Source: JAYEID01 sp964581885 (GTDB lineage Bacteria > Patescibacteriota > WWE3 > JAUXAW01 > JAYEID01). From it: a stretch of 36,228 bases of DNA. The notes under the pieces are model-generated. The model made no database searches, was not told the origin of the DNA, and saw only the letters and a program-made list of their open reading frames with translations. A program made the translations under genes and the position numbers. Position 1 is the stretch's first letter, and every line of letters starts with the position of its first letter. Shown one piece after another: positions 1 through 9,083 of this stretch. The DNA lies in NCBI GenBank assembly GCA_964581885.1, contig CAZOPS010000002.1:1-36228 (forward strand), in the 5' to 3' direction.

Positions 1-162
1 GTCATTCTGGAGGAAGACGAGGCTTGGCGAGGATGACGATAGAATCTACATTTTTCTAACTAGTTGCTAATTACTAATTACTAATTACTAGTTGAGACTA
101 GGAATGTTTGCTAATCTATTAAAAATAGTGTGCTTCTCTTACTGCAATATTGCTAAAAGATT

Positions 163-1278
163 ATGAAAAAGAAAAAAATAGTTTTTACAGGTGGTCATCA
201 TACTTCAGCAGTAGCTGTAATTGATGAAATCGCAAAAAAACAAGAATTAGCAAACAAGGTTCAAGTTCACTTTATTGGCCATCGATATGCTATGCATCAG
301 GAAAAGATAGAAAGTGCTGAGTATCAAGAGATTAAAAAGCGGAGGACACCCTTTTATGATTTACAGGCAGGAAAGATTTATCGAACCCTTAATTTGTGGG
401 AGTGGTTGAGAGTCCCTTATGGTTTTTTTCAAGCTTTGTTTATTCTTCTTAAGGTACGTCCGGCCCTTATTGTTTCTTTTGGAGGTTATTTAGCTGTTCC
501 TGTGGTTTTTGCTGGATGGCTTTTGGGTATACCTGCGGTGACCCATGAGCAGACTGTTACTGTGGGTTGGGCAAATAAATTTATTGCCTACTTTGCAAAA
601 AAGGTTTTTATTTCCTGGTCCCAATCAAGGAAATTTTTTCCGGAGGAAAAAGTTATTTTTACGGGATTACCTTTGCGGCAGGAAATTGTTGCTTTGGCAA
701 GAGAGGGTTTTGAAGATTTAGCAAATGATGAACCAGTTTTGTATATTACGGGTGGCAAACAAGGCTCTCAGGTAATTAATCAGGCAGTAGAGGATTGCTT
801 ACAGGAGTTTTTAGATCATTTTTATGTTTACCACCAAACTGGTGCGCTTGATCTTCCTAAGTTTAGGGATTCTGCTAAAGATTTGCCCACGGGGTTGAAA
901 GAGCATTACACAGTTTTTGATTATTATGGCCAGAAAAGAGTAGCAGAGGTTTACAAAAAAGCCACAGTGGTGGTAGGGCGTGCTGGTGCTCACACTACCT
1001 ATGAGCTGGCAGTTTTAGGGAAGCCAGCTGTTCTGATACCAATTCCTTGGGCTTCGCACAACGAGCAGGAAAAAAATGCCCGGATTTTGGAGGAGGTTGA
1101 GTTGGCAAAAATACTCCCTCAGAAGGATTTGGACGGGCGAAAGCTGCTCAGAATTTGCTTAGAACAGGCTTCTTTGAGTGAGGCGGAATTGCGAGAATCT
1201 CGAAACACGGCTCGCGAACTTGTTCAGTTGGACGCAGCTCAGAAAATTGTGGAGGAGCTTTTGGAATATTTAAGCTGA
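163..1278 (+). CDS. murG: MurG-like UDP-GlcNAc:lipid I N-acetylglucosaminyltransferase
   Basis: MurG transfers GlcNAc from UDP-GlcNAc to lipid I, making lipid II on the inner face of the membrane. The 371-residue length is usual for the GT28/GT-B family. Visible family motifs are GGYLAVP (about residue 107), the HEQ turn, TGLPLR, GGKQGSQ opening the C-terminal domain, and the donor-binding GRAGAHTTYELAVLGKP followed by HNEQEKNA. The N-terminal glycine-rich acceptor loop is atypical: the usual GGTGGH is here FTGGHHTSA (residues 8-16). ATG is chosen because it gives the full N-terminal beta strand; there is no clear Shine-Dalgarno site. It is followed 30 bp later by ftsQ, as in a dcw cluster. 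The fold assignment is secure; the exact acceptor is inferred. Confidence 0.93.
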   Translation: MKKKKIVFTGGHHTSAVAVIDEIAKKQELANKVQVHFIGHRYAMHQEKIESAEYQEIKKRRTPFYDLQAGKIYRTLNLWEWLRVPYGFFQALFILLKVRPALIVSFGGYLAVPVVFAGWLLGIPAVTHEQTVTVGWANKFIAYFAKKVFISWSQSRKFFPEEKVIFTGLPLRQEIVALAREGFEDLANDEPVLYITGGKQGSQVINQAVEDCLQEFLDHFYVYHQTGALDLPKFRDSAKDLPTGLKEHYTVFDYYGQKRVAEVYKKATVVVGRAGAHTTYELAVLGKPAVLIPIPWASHNEQEKNARILEEVELAKILPQKDLDGRKLLRICLEQASLSEAELRESRNTARELVQLDAAQKIVEELLEYLS

Positions 1279-1308
1279 TTCCAGGAAGAACGTATATGTT
1301 AGAATTAA

Positions 1309-2121
1309 ATGGCAATGGGCAATATACCCGGAAAGAGTTATTATAGGCCTCGCCGCTTTCGAAGCACCTCAAAATCGAGAAAACCAGAGTTTAGAAAAAG
1401 CTTTCGGAAAAAGCGCCGCCTTCTTAGGCGCTATTTGGGGAGCAAGGCCTTCCTTTTTCTGGCTGGTTTTAGTGCCTTTTTTCTTTTGCTGTATGTGGTT
1501 TTTTTGTCGGATCTTTTTAGTATTCAAGATGTAGAAGTTAAGGTTATGGCTCAAGGTAAAAAGCTGGATGCGGCTGTTCTTACTCAGGAAGTGAGAAAAC
1601 GATTTTTGGGGAAGAATTTATTGTTTGTTTCTGCCAGTAAGTTGTTTTTTCTTTCTGAAGACCCTACAGTTAAAGAGTTTTCTCTCAAGAAACAATGGCC
1701 GAACAAGTTTGAAGTTCACGTGTCTAGGAGAGTTGGTAAAGCAATTTTGCTAGATAGCAAAGGGGCAGAATTTTTGGTGGATGAGGAGGGTGTTGTTTTT
1801 GCGTCGGCAGGAGATGCTGACCTTCCAGTAATAAGCTATCCTTCAAAAAATCTAGCTATTGGAGACAAAGTTCAGGGGCGCGAGGTTGGGTTTGTTTTGG
1901 CTGTTCTTTCTTCCTGTGCAGAGTCGAGTTTGGAGGTAGAGTCAGTTCGGGCTGCAGGTAAGGTTGTTGTGGAGTTTTCTACTGGTCCGCAGGTTGTACT
2001 TCCCCTAGAGGAAGATGCCATTGCTAAGATGATTGATATGGTTCAACAATTTCATGCGCGCGAGGAGCCTGTCTCTAAGATTGATTTGAGGTTTAAGAAC
2101 CCTGTGGTAGAATACAATTAG
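1309..2121 (+). CDS. ftsQ: FtsQ/DivIB-type division protein
   Basis: This is a bitopic division protein linking early (FtsA/Z) and late (FtsW/PBP) divisome parts. Residues 1-46 are a strongly basic cytoplasmic tail. Residues about 47-66 are one membrane helix. The SIQDVEVKV segment that follows starts a POTRA-like domain, and the rest is an extracytoplasmic beta-rich region. The 270-residue length fits the family. Two start codons are possible (1309 and 1315, MAMG versus MG) and no ribosome site decides between them. It sits between murG and ftsA, which is the main support, because FtsQ sequences diverge quickly. The downstream gap before ftsA is 213 bp and holds a separate promoter. Confidence 0.82.
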   Translation: MAMGNIPGKSYYRPRRFRSTSKSRKPEFRKSFRKKRRLLRRYLGSKAFLFLAGFSAFFLLLYVVFLSDLFSIQDVEVKVMAQGKKLDAAVLTQEVRKRFLGKNLLFVSASKLFFLSEDPTVKEFSLKKQWPNKFEVHVSRRVGKAILLDSKGAEFLVDEEGVVFASAGDADLPVISYPSKNLAIGDKVQGREVGFVLAVLSSCAESSLEVESVRAAGKVVVEFSTGPQVVLPLEEDAIAKMIDMVQQFHAREEPVSKIDLRFKNPVVEYN

Positions 2122-2219
2122 GGTAGGGACAGGCTTGGTTGCTACAGTTGGTCTAATTGTTGTGCTGCTTGGCTAGGTTGTGTATTGCACTTAGAACAAT
2201 TAGGAATTGTGTTTGGTTG

Positions 2220-2248
2220 TTGACCTTGCTTTTTTATCCTGATAAATT
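2220..2248 (+). promoter_or_regulatory. Candidate sigma70-type promoter of ftsA-ftsZ
   Basis: TTGACC (2220-2225), a 17-bp spacer and TAAATT (2243-2248) match the housekeeping promoter well. Transcription would begin near 2255, leaving a leader of about 80 nt before ftsA. In the leader, TTAACT (2258-2263) and AGTTAA (2271-2276) form a 6-bp hairpin followed by ATTTTTTA, a weak terminator-like element that could attenuate or merely be AT-rich chance. Confidence 0.5.
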
Positions 2249-2334
2249 AAATACAGCTTAACTTTGGGACAGTTAAATTTTTTATTTCTACCACTCTCCC
2301 AAAAGCTATTAGGATCTCTAACTTACTTATAAAA

Positions 2335-3612
2335 ATGCCCAAAGAAAGAATTGTTACCGGAATAGATATTGGCTCTTCTAAAGTTTGTACTATTATTGCT
2401 TCAGTTTCTTCAGATTCCAGCACAGATCGTAGTCCGAAAGTTTCTATTATTGGTGTATCCACTGTGCCGTCTAGTGGAATAAAGAAGGGGGTAGTAGTAG
2501 ATATAGATGAGGCTGTTGAATCTATTGCGCAGTCTCTGGAGGGTGCAGAGCGCATGGCAGGGTATGCGGTTTCTTCTGCTTATATTTCTGTTGATGGTAA
2601 ACACATTTCCTCTCTTAATTCCCATGGTGTGGTTGCTGTAGCTAATCAGGAAGGTGAAATTACAGAAGGAGACGTTTCCCGGGTTACAGAAGCAGCTCAG
2701 GCAATTTCTATTCCTTCTTCCCGAGAAATCATTCATGTTATACCATGTGACTTTATTGTTGATAATCAAGGGGAAATCCACGACCCTGTAGGTATGAGCG
2801 GCGTCCGTTTAGAGGTGGAAACAAATATTATTTCGGGATCTACTACTGTTATGCGCAACTTGGTTAAGTGTGTGCAACAAGTGGGTGTGGGTGTTTCTGA
2901 TCTTGTGTTTGAAGGAATTGCATCAGCAGAATCTGTTCTTACTGATACTGAAAAGGAGTTAGGAACTATTTTGATTGATGTGGGAGGTGGAACTACTAGT
3001 GTAATTGTTTTTTCGGGGGGGAGTCCTGTTTTTGCAAAAGTTTTACCAATTGGTGGTCGGAATATAACCAACGATTTGGCAGTGGGGCTGCGGGTAGGGT
3101 TGGAGGATGCAGAGGAAGTAAAGCGACGACTTTCGGTTGAAGACTTGTTTGCTGCAGACAGCTCGGAAAAAAATGCGGAAGAGGACGATGAGTTAGATAT
3201 TTCTGATTTGGGATTGGAGAAAAAGACAGTTTCCAAGAAGATGGCAAGGAACATTATTGAGGCCCGGCTGCAAGAGATTTTTAAAATGGTTGGTCAGGAA
3301 ATAAAGAGTAGTGAGCTTGAGGATAGGCTTCCTGCCGGCATGGTTGTTACAGGTGGGGCAGCTCAGACATCAGGTGCTTTGAAGGCGGCAAAGCGTGTAT
3401 TAGGGTTCCCTGTACGGCTTGGCGAGCCTCGTGGAGTTTCCGGGCTTATTGATGAGATTGGGTCTACGGAGTACGCATCCGCCGTTGGGTTAGTGCTTTA
3501 CGGTGCGTATTTTGCTCAAGGTGGGGGGTTTATGGCTGGCTTTGTTCCAGGAGAAAGTTTTGGTGGTATAGTTCAACGCGTGGTATCCTGGATAAAAGGA
3601 TTTTTACCTTGA
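2335..3612 (+). CDS. ftsA: Cell division protein FtsA (actin-like)
   Basis: FtsA is the ATP-binding actin homologue that tethers FtsZ filaments to the membrane. Motifs seen are GIDIGSSKVCTI near residue 9 (phosphate-1 loop), IDVGGGTTS near residue 213 (phosphate-2) and VVTGGAAQTSG near residue 337 (adenosine loop). The C-terminus (about residues 409-425, GGIVQRVVSWIKGFLP) is an amphipathic membrane-targeting helix, as expected. An acidic insert at about residues 280-305 precedes the region LEKKTVSKKMARNIIEARLQEIF. The 425-residue length is normal. It lies 20 bp ahead of ftsZ and is surely co-transcribed with it. Confidence 0.96.
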   Translation: MPKERIVTGIDIGSSKVCTIIASVSSDSSTDRSPKVSIIGVSTVPSSGIKKGVVVDIDEAVESIAQSLEGAERMAGYAVSSAYISVDGKHISSLNSHGVVAVANQEGEITEGDVSRVTEAAQAISIPSSREIIHVIPCDFIVDNQGEIHDPVGMSGVRLEVETNIISGSTTVMRNLVKCVQQVGVGVSDLVFEGIASAESVLTDTEKELGTILIDVGGGTTSVIVFSGGSPVFAKVLPIGGRNITNDLAVGLRVGLEDAEEVKRRLSVEDLFAADSSEKNAEEDDELDISDLGLEKKTVSKKMARNIIEARLQEIFKMVGQEIKSSELEDRLPAGMVVTGGAAQTSGALKAAKRVLGFPVRLGEPRGVSGLIDEIGSTEYASAVGLVLYGAYFAQGGGFMAGFVPGESFGGIVQRVVSWIKGFLP

Positions 3613-3632
3613 ATTAGTTTAACCTTATTTTT

Positions 3633-4712
3633 ATGCAAATAAAACCTCAGATTGCACAGGCAGCAAAGATAAAAGTGTTAGGAGTTGGTGGTGGAGGTGG
3701 AAATGCTCTAAACTCAATGATTGATTTGCAAGATATAAAAGGAGTGGAGTTTGTTGCTATAAATACAGATGCTCAAGCTCTGGAGGTTAACAAAGCTCCA
3801 ATAAAAATTCAGATTGGACAAAAGCTTACAGGTGGTTTGGGATCAGGTGCAAATCCTGAAATTGGTCAGCAAGCCGCGGAGGAGAGCGAAGAGGAGATGA
3901 AAGAGCATGTGAAGGGGTCGGATATGGTTTTTATTACTGCTGGGATGGGTGGTGGGACGGGAACTGGTGCCACTCCAATCATTGCTCGGTTAGCAAAGGA
4001 TGTTGGAGCGCTGACTGTGGGAGTAGTAACTAAACCATTTGCCTTTGAGGGTGAAAAGAGAATGACGCAAGCTGAGGAAGGAATTGTGAACCTGCGTAGT
4101 AAGGTTGATGCTTTGATTACTATTCCTAACCAAAAGTTATTAGAAGTGATAGAACGGAAAATGAGTATTTTAGAAGCTTTTAAGATTGCGGATAGTGTTT
4201 TGGGTCAGGGAGTGCAGGGTATTTCTGATCTTATTGTTGTGCCGGGGTTGATAAATGTTGATTTTGCGGATGTAAGAACAATTATGACTGAGGCGGGTTC
4301 TGCACTTATGGGGATAGGTCGTGCTAGTGGCGAAGACAGAGCAAAGGTGGCAGCAAATAATGCTACTTCTTCTCCATTGCTAGAGGCTTCTATTGAGGGT
4401 GCTAGAGGAATTCTCTTTAACATTGTAGGTGGTAAGGATCTTAGTATGCACGAAGTGGATGAGGCAGCAAGAATTATTTCTGGTGAAGCGCATCCTGATG
4501 CTGAAATCATCTTTGGTGCTACCATAGATGACGAAATGACAGATCAGATTAAGGTAACTGTAATTGCAACTGGATTTGAGAATGGTGTGTCAGAAACCTT
4601 TGATACATTTTCTAAAGAGGAGCCGGAAAGGGAAGAGGAGGGAGGGCTTGACACTAAGGATAAGGATGAGGAGGAAGAATACGAGATCCCAGCTTTTTTA
4701 AGACGCAAATAA
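3633..4712 (+). CDS. ftsZ: Cell division GTPase FtsZ
   Basis: FtsZ is the tubulin-like GTPase that forms the cytokinetic ring. The protein shows the N-terminal GVGGGGGNALNSMID nucleotide loop (about residue 17), the tubulin signature GMGGGTGTGATP (about residue 99) and the T7 catalytic loop NVDFADVRTIM. A short Glu/Asp-rich linker of about 25 residues follows, then the conserved C-terminal peptide EIPAFLRRK, which binds FtsA. The 359-residue length is typical. The intact C-terminal peptide together with FtsA's targeting helix indicates a working FtsA-FtsZ pair. The spacing after ftsA is 20 bp with no evident ribosome site. Confidence 0.98.
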   Translation: MQIKPQIAQAAKIKVLGVGGGGGNALNSMIDLQDIKGVEFVAINTDAQALEVNKAPIKIQIGQKLTGGLGSGANPEIGQQAAEESEEEMKEHVKGSDMVFITAGMGGGTGTGATPIIARLAKDVGALTVGVVTKPFAFEGEKRMTQAEEGIVNLRSKVDALITIPNQKLLEVIERKMSILEAFKIADSVLGQGVQGISDLIVVPGLINVDFADVRTIMTEAGSALMGIGRASGEDRAKVAANNATSSPLLEASIEGARGILFNIVGGKDLSMHEVDEAARIISGEAHPDAEIIFGATIDDEMTDQIKVTVIATGFENGVSETFDTFSKEEPEREEEGGLDTKDKDEEEEYEIPAFLRRK

Positions 4713-5231
4713 TGCAAGCCTTGGCTTTGATATTTTTTAGTTACGGAGTGATGCGCGTACACCATTTATTAATCATTGCCCAGTTGATAGGCTGTCAAAC
4801 TGATAGCTGATTACCCTCGCTGCCCCCGAGATGTCTCAACTAACTAGAAGAATATTTTGTTACGCCTTGTAAATCGCAAGCCGATTATGGGCTCATAGTT
4901 CTTCAACCATTTATGGATTTTTGTGTTTTAGTTGTTCCTTTGGAGCTTTTTGATTGGCTTGAAGGAGAAAAACACGCTTTCTGAAATTTTTAGTTCTTAA
5001 ATATTGAAGAGTAAGGAGCGCCAAAAATCCTGATGTTACTGTGAAAACAGTAATAAGTGGAAAGTAGTTTACGAAATGTTTTGGATGGTATATGATTGAA
5101 ATTGCGTCTTACCACAGACGTTTTTTTCTGCTTTTAGTGATTGGGGATCTGTTTTTTTGTTCTTATTTTGATCTTAAATTTCTGGGAGAGGGGAACCAGA
5201 AATTATAGTCTGATAGTATTTTGTTAAAATA
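4713..5231. other. 519-bp gene-poor region between ftsZ and nrdD
   Basis: I see no convincing coding sequence here. The region holds short hairpins: AAGC-CTTG-GCTT right after ftsZ, a terminator at 5105-5127, and a 7-bp stem-loop TTTCTGG/CCAGAAA (5179-5185 with 5196-5202) ahead of nrdD. TTTACG-N17-TATGAT (5068-5096) resembles a promoter but fires straight into the terminator hairpin. I could not find a convincing NrdR box. Confidence 0.5.
5105..5127 (+). terminator. Short hairpin plus T7, possible terminator
   Basis: The stem is CGTCT/AGACG (5105-5109 with 5116-5120) with loop TACCAC, followed by seven T residues. The stem is only 5 bp, but the T-run is strong. It could end the ftsZ transcript, about 390 nt downstream of its stop codon. 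Confidence 0.45.
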
Positions 5232-8200
5232 ATGCCTGTCCAACCTCCGAAACAAGTAGAAAAAAGAGACGGCCGGTTAGTTTCTTTTAAACCGGAGAAA
5301 ATAACTGTTGCTATTTGGAAAGCAGCGCAAGCTATTGGTGGTGAGGATAAAGATCGCTCAAAGTACCTTTGTGACCGGGTGGTTGAGCAGTTAGCTGAGA
5401 AATTTGGTCCGGATGGCATACCTACCGTCGAAGAAATTCAAGATATTGTAGAAAAAACCCTAATTGAATATGGTCATGCTAAAACTGCTAAAGCCTATAT
5501 CCTCTACCGTGACCTCCATAATAGAATTCGTGATATCCGTACTTTAGTTGATGTTAATGAGTTGATAGGGTCTTATTTGGATCGATCTGATTGGAGGGTT
5601 AAGGAAAATGCCAATATGGCTTTTTCCCTGCAAGGTCTTAATATTCACGTTTCCTCAGCAATGTCAGCGCGTTATTGGCTGAATACTATTTATTCAAAGC
5701 AGGCTCGAGACGTTCATACTGAGGGGGCTGCGCACATTCATGATTTGTATTTATTAGCTCCTTATTGTTGTGGTTGGGATTTGCAGGATCTTTTACTGCG
5801 CGGTTTTGGCGGTGTGCGTGCGAAGATCGAGTCCCGTCCGCCAAAACACTTTCGAGTAGCCTTGGGGCAGCTGGTTAATTTCCTCTACACTTTGCAAGGC
5901 GAGGGGGCAGGTGCACAGGCTGTTTCTAACCTAGACACCCTAATAGCTCCTTTTATCCGCTATGATGACCTTTCTTATTATCAGGTGAAGCAGGCAATGC
6001 AGGAGTTTATTTATAACATGAATGTTCCAACCAGGGTTGGGTTTCAGTGCGTCTCCGAGGATACAGAAATTTTGACTTCTGAAGGGTGGAAAGGCTACAA
6101 TGAGGTTGAAGTAGGCAGTTCTATTAAAACTTACAATTTGGATTCGGGCGTGATTGAGGATCAGGAGGTGGAGGATGTGTTTAGAAAAGAGTATCAAGGT
6201 AAGATGTATCGCTTGCAGAACAGGATTCAAGACCAGCTAGTTTCTCCCGGCCACCGTGTGGTTAGGAGGAAGTTTAACAGTGATCAGGTAGTTTTGGAGC
6301 CAGTTGAAGAAGTTGAAAAACTTGAATCTCCTTTTATTATCCCCATTGCCGCAGAGAACAACCTTCCTGATTTAGATATCAGCAATGAACAAATCAAACT
6401 AATGGCTTGGATTGCGGCGGATGGAACAATTGAGCAGCCCGGTGCTCACCGCTGCTGTTACCGAGTAAGTGTTTATCAGTCCAAAGTTAATAAACCAGAC
6501 AATTATTGGGAGATAAAAGAACTTCTTGATCATTTTGAATTTGAATACTCTACGTTTTCTACATCTAGTTTAGGTGACGAGGTGGAACGCTTCCGTTTGA
6601 ATGCTGAAAGCTCAAAGGAGATTCATAGTTGGTTTGGAACTAAGGAAAATGTTCATTTTATCCCTGAGAGGTTTTTAAGATTTAGTAAGAGGCAGGCCCG
6701 TTTGTTTTTGGATACCTATCTTAAGGCCGACGGTTTCGAAGATTGTAAAATCGCAACCACCAATATAGATCTTTTGGATGGTTTGCAGGCGCTCGCAGTT
6801 AGTGCCGGCTACGGATTTACAGTGTTAAATAGGGGCTCAACAGATATTGGTAGCAAAGATGTTTATGTGCTGCGCCTTATTCGGCACAAGGAAACTTATA
6901 TTAATGATGTTGAGGAAGTTGATTATGAGGGTATAATTTGGTGTCCGCATACAAAAAACGAGACAATTATTGCGCGTAGAAAGGGGAAGGTTTTTATCAC
7001 CGGAAACACGCCGTTCACCAATGTGACTATGGATCTTAAGGTTCCTTCTTATATGAAGGATGAATCTGTGATAATTGGGGGCGAGATGCAGGATGATACA
7101 TACGGAGATTTTCAAGAGGAGATGGATATGTTTAACTGCGCATTTGCAGAGGTAATGATGGAAGGAGACTCTAAGGGCCGTGTTTTTACTTTCCCTATTC
7201 CTACTTATAACATAACAGAAGACTTTGAGTGGGATAATCCTAATTTGGATTCTGTGTGGGAGATGACAGCTAAGTATGGGATTCCGTATTTTTCAAATTT
7301 TGTTAATTCTGATATGGATCCTGAAGATGCCCGTAGTATGTGTTGTCGGTTACGTTTGGACAACAGAGAACTGCGCAAGCGAGGTGGTGGCTTGTTTGGT
7401 GCTAATCCCCTTACAGGTTCTATTGGTGTTTTTACTATTAACCTTCCGCGCATTGGTTATTTAGCAGATAGTAAAGAAGAGATTTTTGAGCAGTTGGAGA
7501 ATATAATGCAAATTGGTAGAGAGAGTTTGAAGGCAAAGCGAAGAGTAGTGGAGGAGTTTACAGAGAAGGGACTTTACCCCTACTCTAGGCACTACTTAGA
7601 CAAGGTAAAGGAGCGCTACGGCGAGTATTGGCGAAATCATTTTAACACTATTGGTTTGGTAGGAGGAAATGAGATGATATTGAATTTCTTGGGAGAGGGT
7701 TTTCGTGAAGAAGAGGCTCGAAAATTGTTGTTGGATGTTCTTAACTTTATGCACGAGCGGTTGATTGAATTTCAAGCTAAAGATGATCAAATGTACAATT
7801 TGGAAGCAACGCCAGCTGAAAGCACTTGTTACCGTTTAGCGAAAAAAGATAAGGAAATGTACAAAGATATAGTTGTTGCTAATGAGGAGGATTATAAAAA
7901 TAATGACGCGGCGCCCTACTATACAAATTCTACGCAGCTTCCGGTTGGATTTAACGGGGATGTATTTGAAGCCTTGGAAATACAAGATCCCTTTCAGACA
8001 AGGTACACAGGAGGAACTGTATTTCACACTTTCTTAGGAGAAAAAATGCCATCGATAGAAGCAACTAAGAAGTTGGTCCGGAGAGTTGCCCAAAATTACG
8101 AATTGCCCTATTATACTCTCACACCGACTTTTAGTATCTGTCCAGAGCATGGTTATTTGAAAGGGGAACACATTTTCTGTCCAAAGTGTAAGAAAGCTTG

Positions 8201-8300
8201 CGAAGTTTACTCTCGAGTTGTGGGTTATCTCCGCCCTGTTAACCAATGGAATGATGGTAAGCAGGCAGAATATTCAGATCGGAGAGAGTTTGATGTTTGA
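5232..8300 (+). CDS. nrdD: Anaerobic (class III) ribonucleoside-triphosphate reductase NrdD, interrupted by an intein
   Basis: NrdD reduces NTPs to dNTPs with a glycyl radical and is oxygen-sensitive. The precursor is 1022 residues; removing the 320-residue intein (273-592) leaves 702, the usual size. An ATP-cone regulatory domain spans about residues 6-95 (VEKRDGRLVSFKPEKI). The catalytic core follows, and the intein splits the conserved segment VGFQ/TPFTNVTMDL. The C-terminus carries a zinc site with Cys970, Cys983, Cys986 and Cys990, and the radical loop SRVVGYLRPVNQWN with Gly998. The ATG at 5232 immediately precedes the ATP cone. The activase nrdG follows 26 bp later. No oxygen-dependent reductase is seen in the window, which fits an anaerobic lifestyle. 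Confidence 0.96.
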   Translation: MPVQPPKQVEKRDGRLVSFKPEKITVAIWKAAQAIGGEDKDRSKYLCDRVVEQLAEKFGPDGIPTVEEIQDIVEKTLIEYGHAKTAKAYILYRDLHNRIRDIRTLVDVNELIGSYLDRSDWRVKENANMAFSLQGLNIHVSSAMSARYWLNTIYSKQARDVHTEGAAHIHDLYLLAPYCCGWDLQDLLLRGFGGVRAKIESRPPKHFRVALGQLVNFLYTLQGEGAGAQAVSNLDTLIAPFIRYDDLSYYQVKQAMQEFIYNMNVPTRVGFQCVSEDTEILTSEGWKGYNEVEVGSSIKTYNLDSGVIEDQEVEDVFRKEYQGKMYRLQNRIQDQLVSPGHRVVRRKFNSDQVVLEPVEEVEKLESPFIIPIAAENNLPDLDISNEQIKLMAWIAADGTIEQPGAHRCCYRVSVYQSKVNKPDNYWEIKELLDHFEFEYSTFSTSSLGDEVERFRLNAESSKEIHSWFGTKENVHFIPERFLRFSKRQARLFLDTYLKADGFEDCKIATTNIDLLDGLQALAVSAGYGFTVLNRGSTDIGSKDVYVLRLIRHKETYINDVEEVDYEGIIWCPHTKNETIIARRKGKVFITGNTPFTNVTMDLKVPSYMKDESVIIGGEMQDDTYGDFQEEMDMFNCAFAEVMMEGDSKGRVFTFPIPTYNITEDFEWDNPNLDSVWEMTAKYGIPYFSNFVNSDMDPEDARSMCCRLRLDNRELRKRGGGLFGANPLTGSIGVFTINLPRIGYLADSKEEIFEQLENIMQIGRESLKAKRRVVEEFTEKGLYPYSRHYLDKVKERYGEYWRNHFNTIGLVGGNEMILNFLGEGFREEEARKLLLDVLNFMHERLIEFQAKDDQMYNLEATPAESTCYRLAKKDKEMYKDIVVANEEDYKNNDAAPYYTNSTQLPVGFNGDVFEALEIQDPFQTRYTGGTVFHTFLGEKMPSIEATKKLVRRVAQNYELPYYTLTPTFSICPEHGYLKGEHIFCPKCKKACEVYSRVVGYLRPVNQWNDGKQAEYSDRREFDV
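6048..7007 (+). mobile_element. In-frame intein in NrdD (320 residues, LAGLIDADG-type)
   Basis: The insert begins with Cys273 (CVSEDTEILTSEGW, splicing block A) and contains a block-B-like SPGHRVV. It carries two LAGLIDADG-like helices (LMAWIAADGTIE and RLFLDTYLKADGFED) and ends KGKVFITGN at Asn592. The next extein residue is Thr, a valid +1 nucleophile. The penultimate residue is Gly instead of the usual His; that non-canonical ITGN ending occurs in other inteins, so splicing is plausible. The extein joins exactly as VGFQ-TPFTN, a strongly conserved active-region segment of NrdD. Homing activity is inferred from the two motifs only. Confidence 0.93.
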
Positions 8301-8326
8301 GCTGCCCCTGATGAACTTCGGCTTTA

Positions 8327-9064
8327 ATGTATATTCGTGGTCTCCAAAAAACAACCCTTCTTGATTTTCCAGGTAGGTTAGCATGTACAGTGTTTACGCC
8401 CGGGTGCAATTTTCGTTGCCCCTTTTGTTACAATCGGGATATGGTTTTGAGTTCTGTTGAAACTCCGGGAATGGAAGAAAAGGATTTTTTTAAGTTTTTA
8501 AAAAGCAGAAAAGGCGTTCTTGATGGCGTTGTTGTTTGCGGCGGAGAGCCCACACTCCAAAAAGATCTTCCAAATTTTATTAAAAAAGTTAGATCGTTGG
8601 GATTTGAAGTTAAGCTAGACACAAATGGGTCTCGTTCTGAGGTATTGCAACGACTTTTGGAGGATCACCTGCTGCAATTTGTTTCTCTGGATGTGAAGCA
8701 TGTGTTGGATAATAATTTTTACGCAAAAGCATGTGGTTTGGAAAATTGTAAATTTTTACCTATGGTGAAAGGGAGTATAAACTTGCTGATTAATTCTGAT
8801 ATTGAATTTGAACTTCGAACCACGGTTGTTCCTACTATTCATAACAAGAAAAGCCTTTTAAAGCTTGCTAAACAGTTGAAGTCAATAGCAGAAAGTGCAG
8901 GCTCTTTAAATAAGGTAATCTGGATCTTGCAACCTTTTGAACCACAAAATTGCTTAGATAGCACTTTTAATGAGGTAAAGCCGTTTGGGAAGAGTGAGAT
9001 GCAGGGACTTGCAGATGCAGCTAAAGATATATTTCCAAATACGAAGATAAGAGGGATCTCTTAG
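8327..9064 (+). CDS. nrdG: Anaerobic ribonucleotide reductase activating protein (radical SAM)
   Basis: NrdG uses a 4Fe-4S cluster and S-adenosylmethionine to install the glycyl radical on NrdD. The cluster motif is Cys27-X3-Cys31-X2-Cys34 in PGCNFRCPFCYN. VVCGGEPTLQKDL, a SAM-binding GGEP, follows near residue 70. The 245-residue length matches the longer NrdG2-like form. It lies 26 bp after nrdD without a Shine-Dalgarno site, so it is probably in the same operon. Specificity for the adjacent reductase is inferred from location; the radical-SAM assignment is read from the sequence. Confidence 0.93.
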   Translation: MYIRGLQKTTLLDFPGRLACTVFTPGCNFRCPFCYNRDMVLSSVETPGMEEKDFFKFLKSRKGVLDGVVVCGGEPTLQKDLPNFIKKVRSLGFEVKLDTNGSRSEVLQRLLEDHLLQFVSLDVKHVLDNNFYAKACGLENCKFLPMVKGSINLLINSDIEFELRTTVVPTIHNKKSLLKLAKQLKSIAESAGSLNKVIWILQPFEPQNCLDSTFNEVKPFGKSEMQGLADAAKDIFPNTKIRGIS

Positions 9065-9083
9065 GAAGAGGGGAGAGTAAAAA

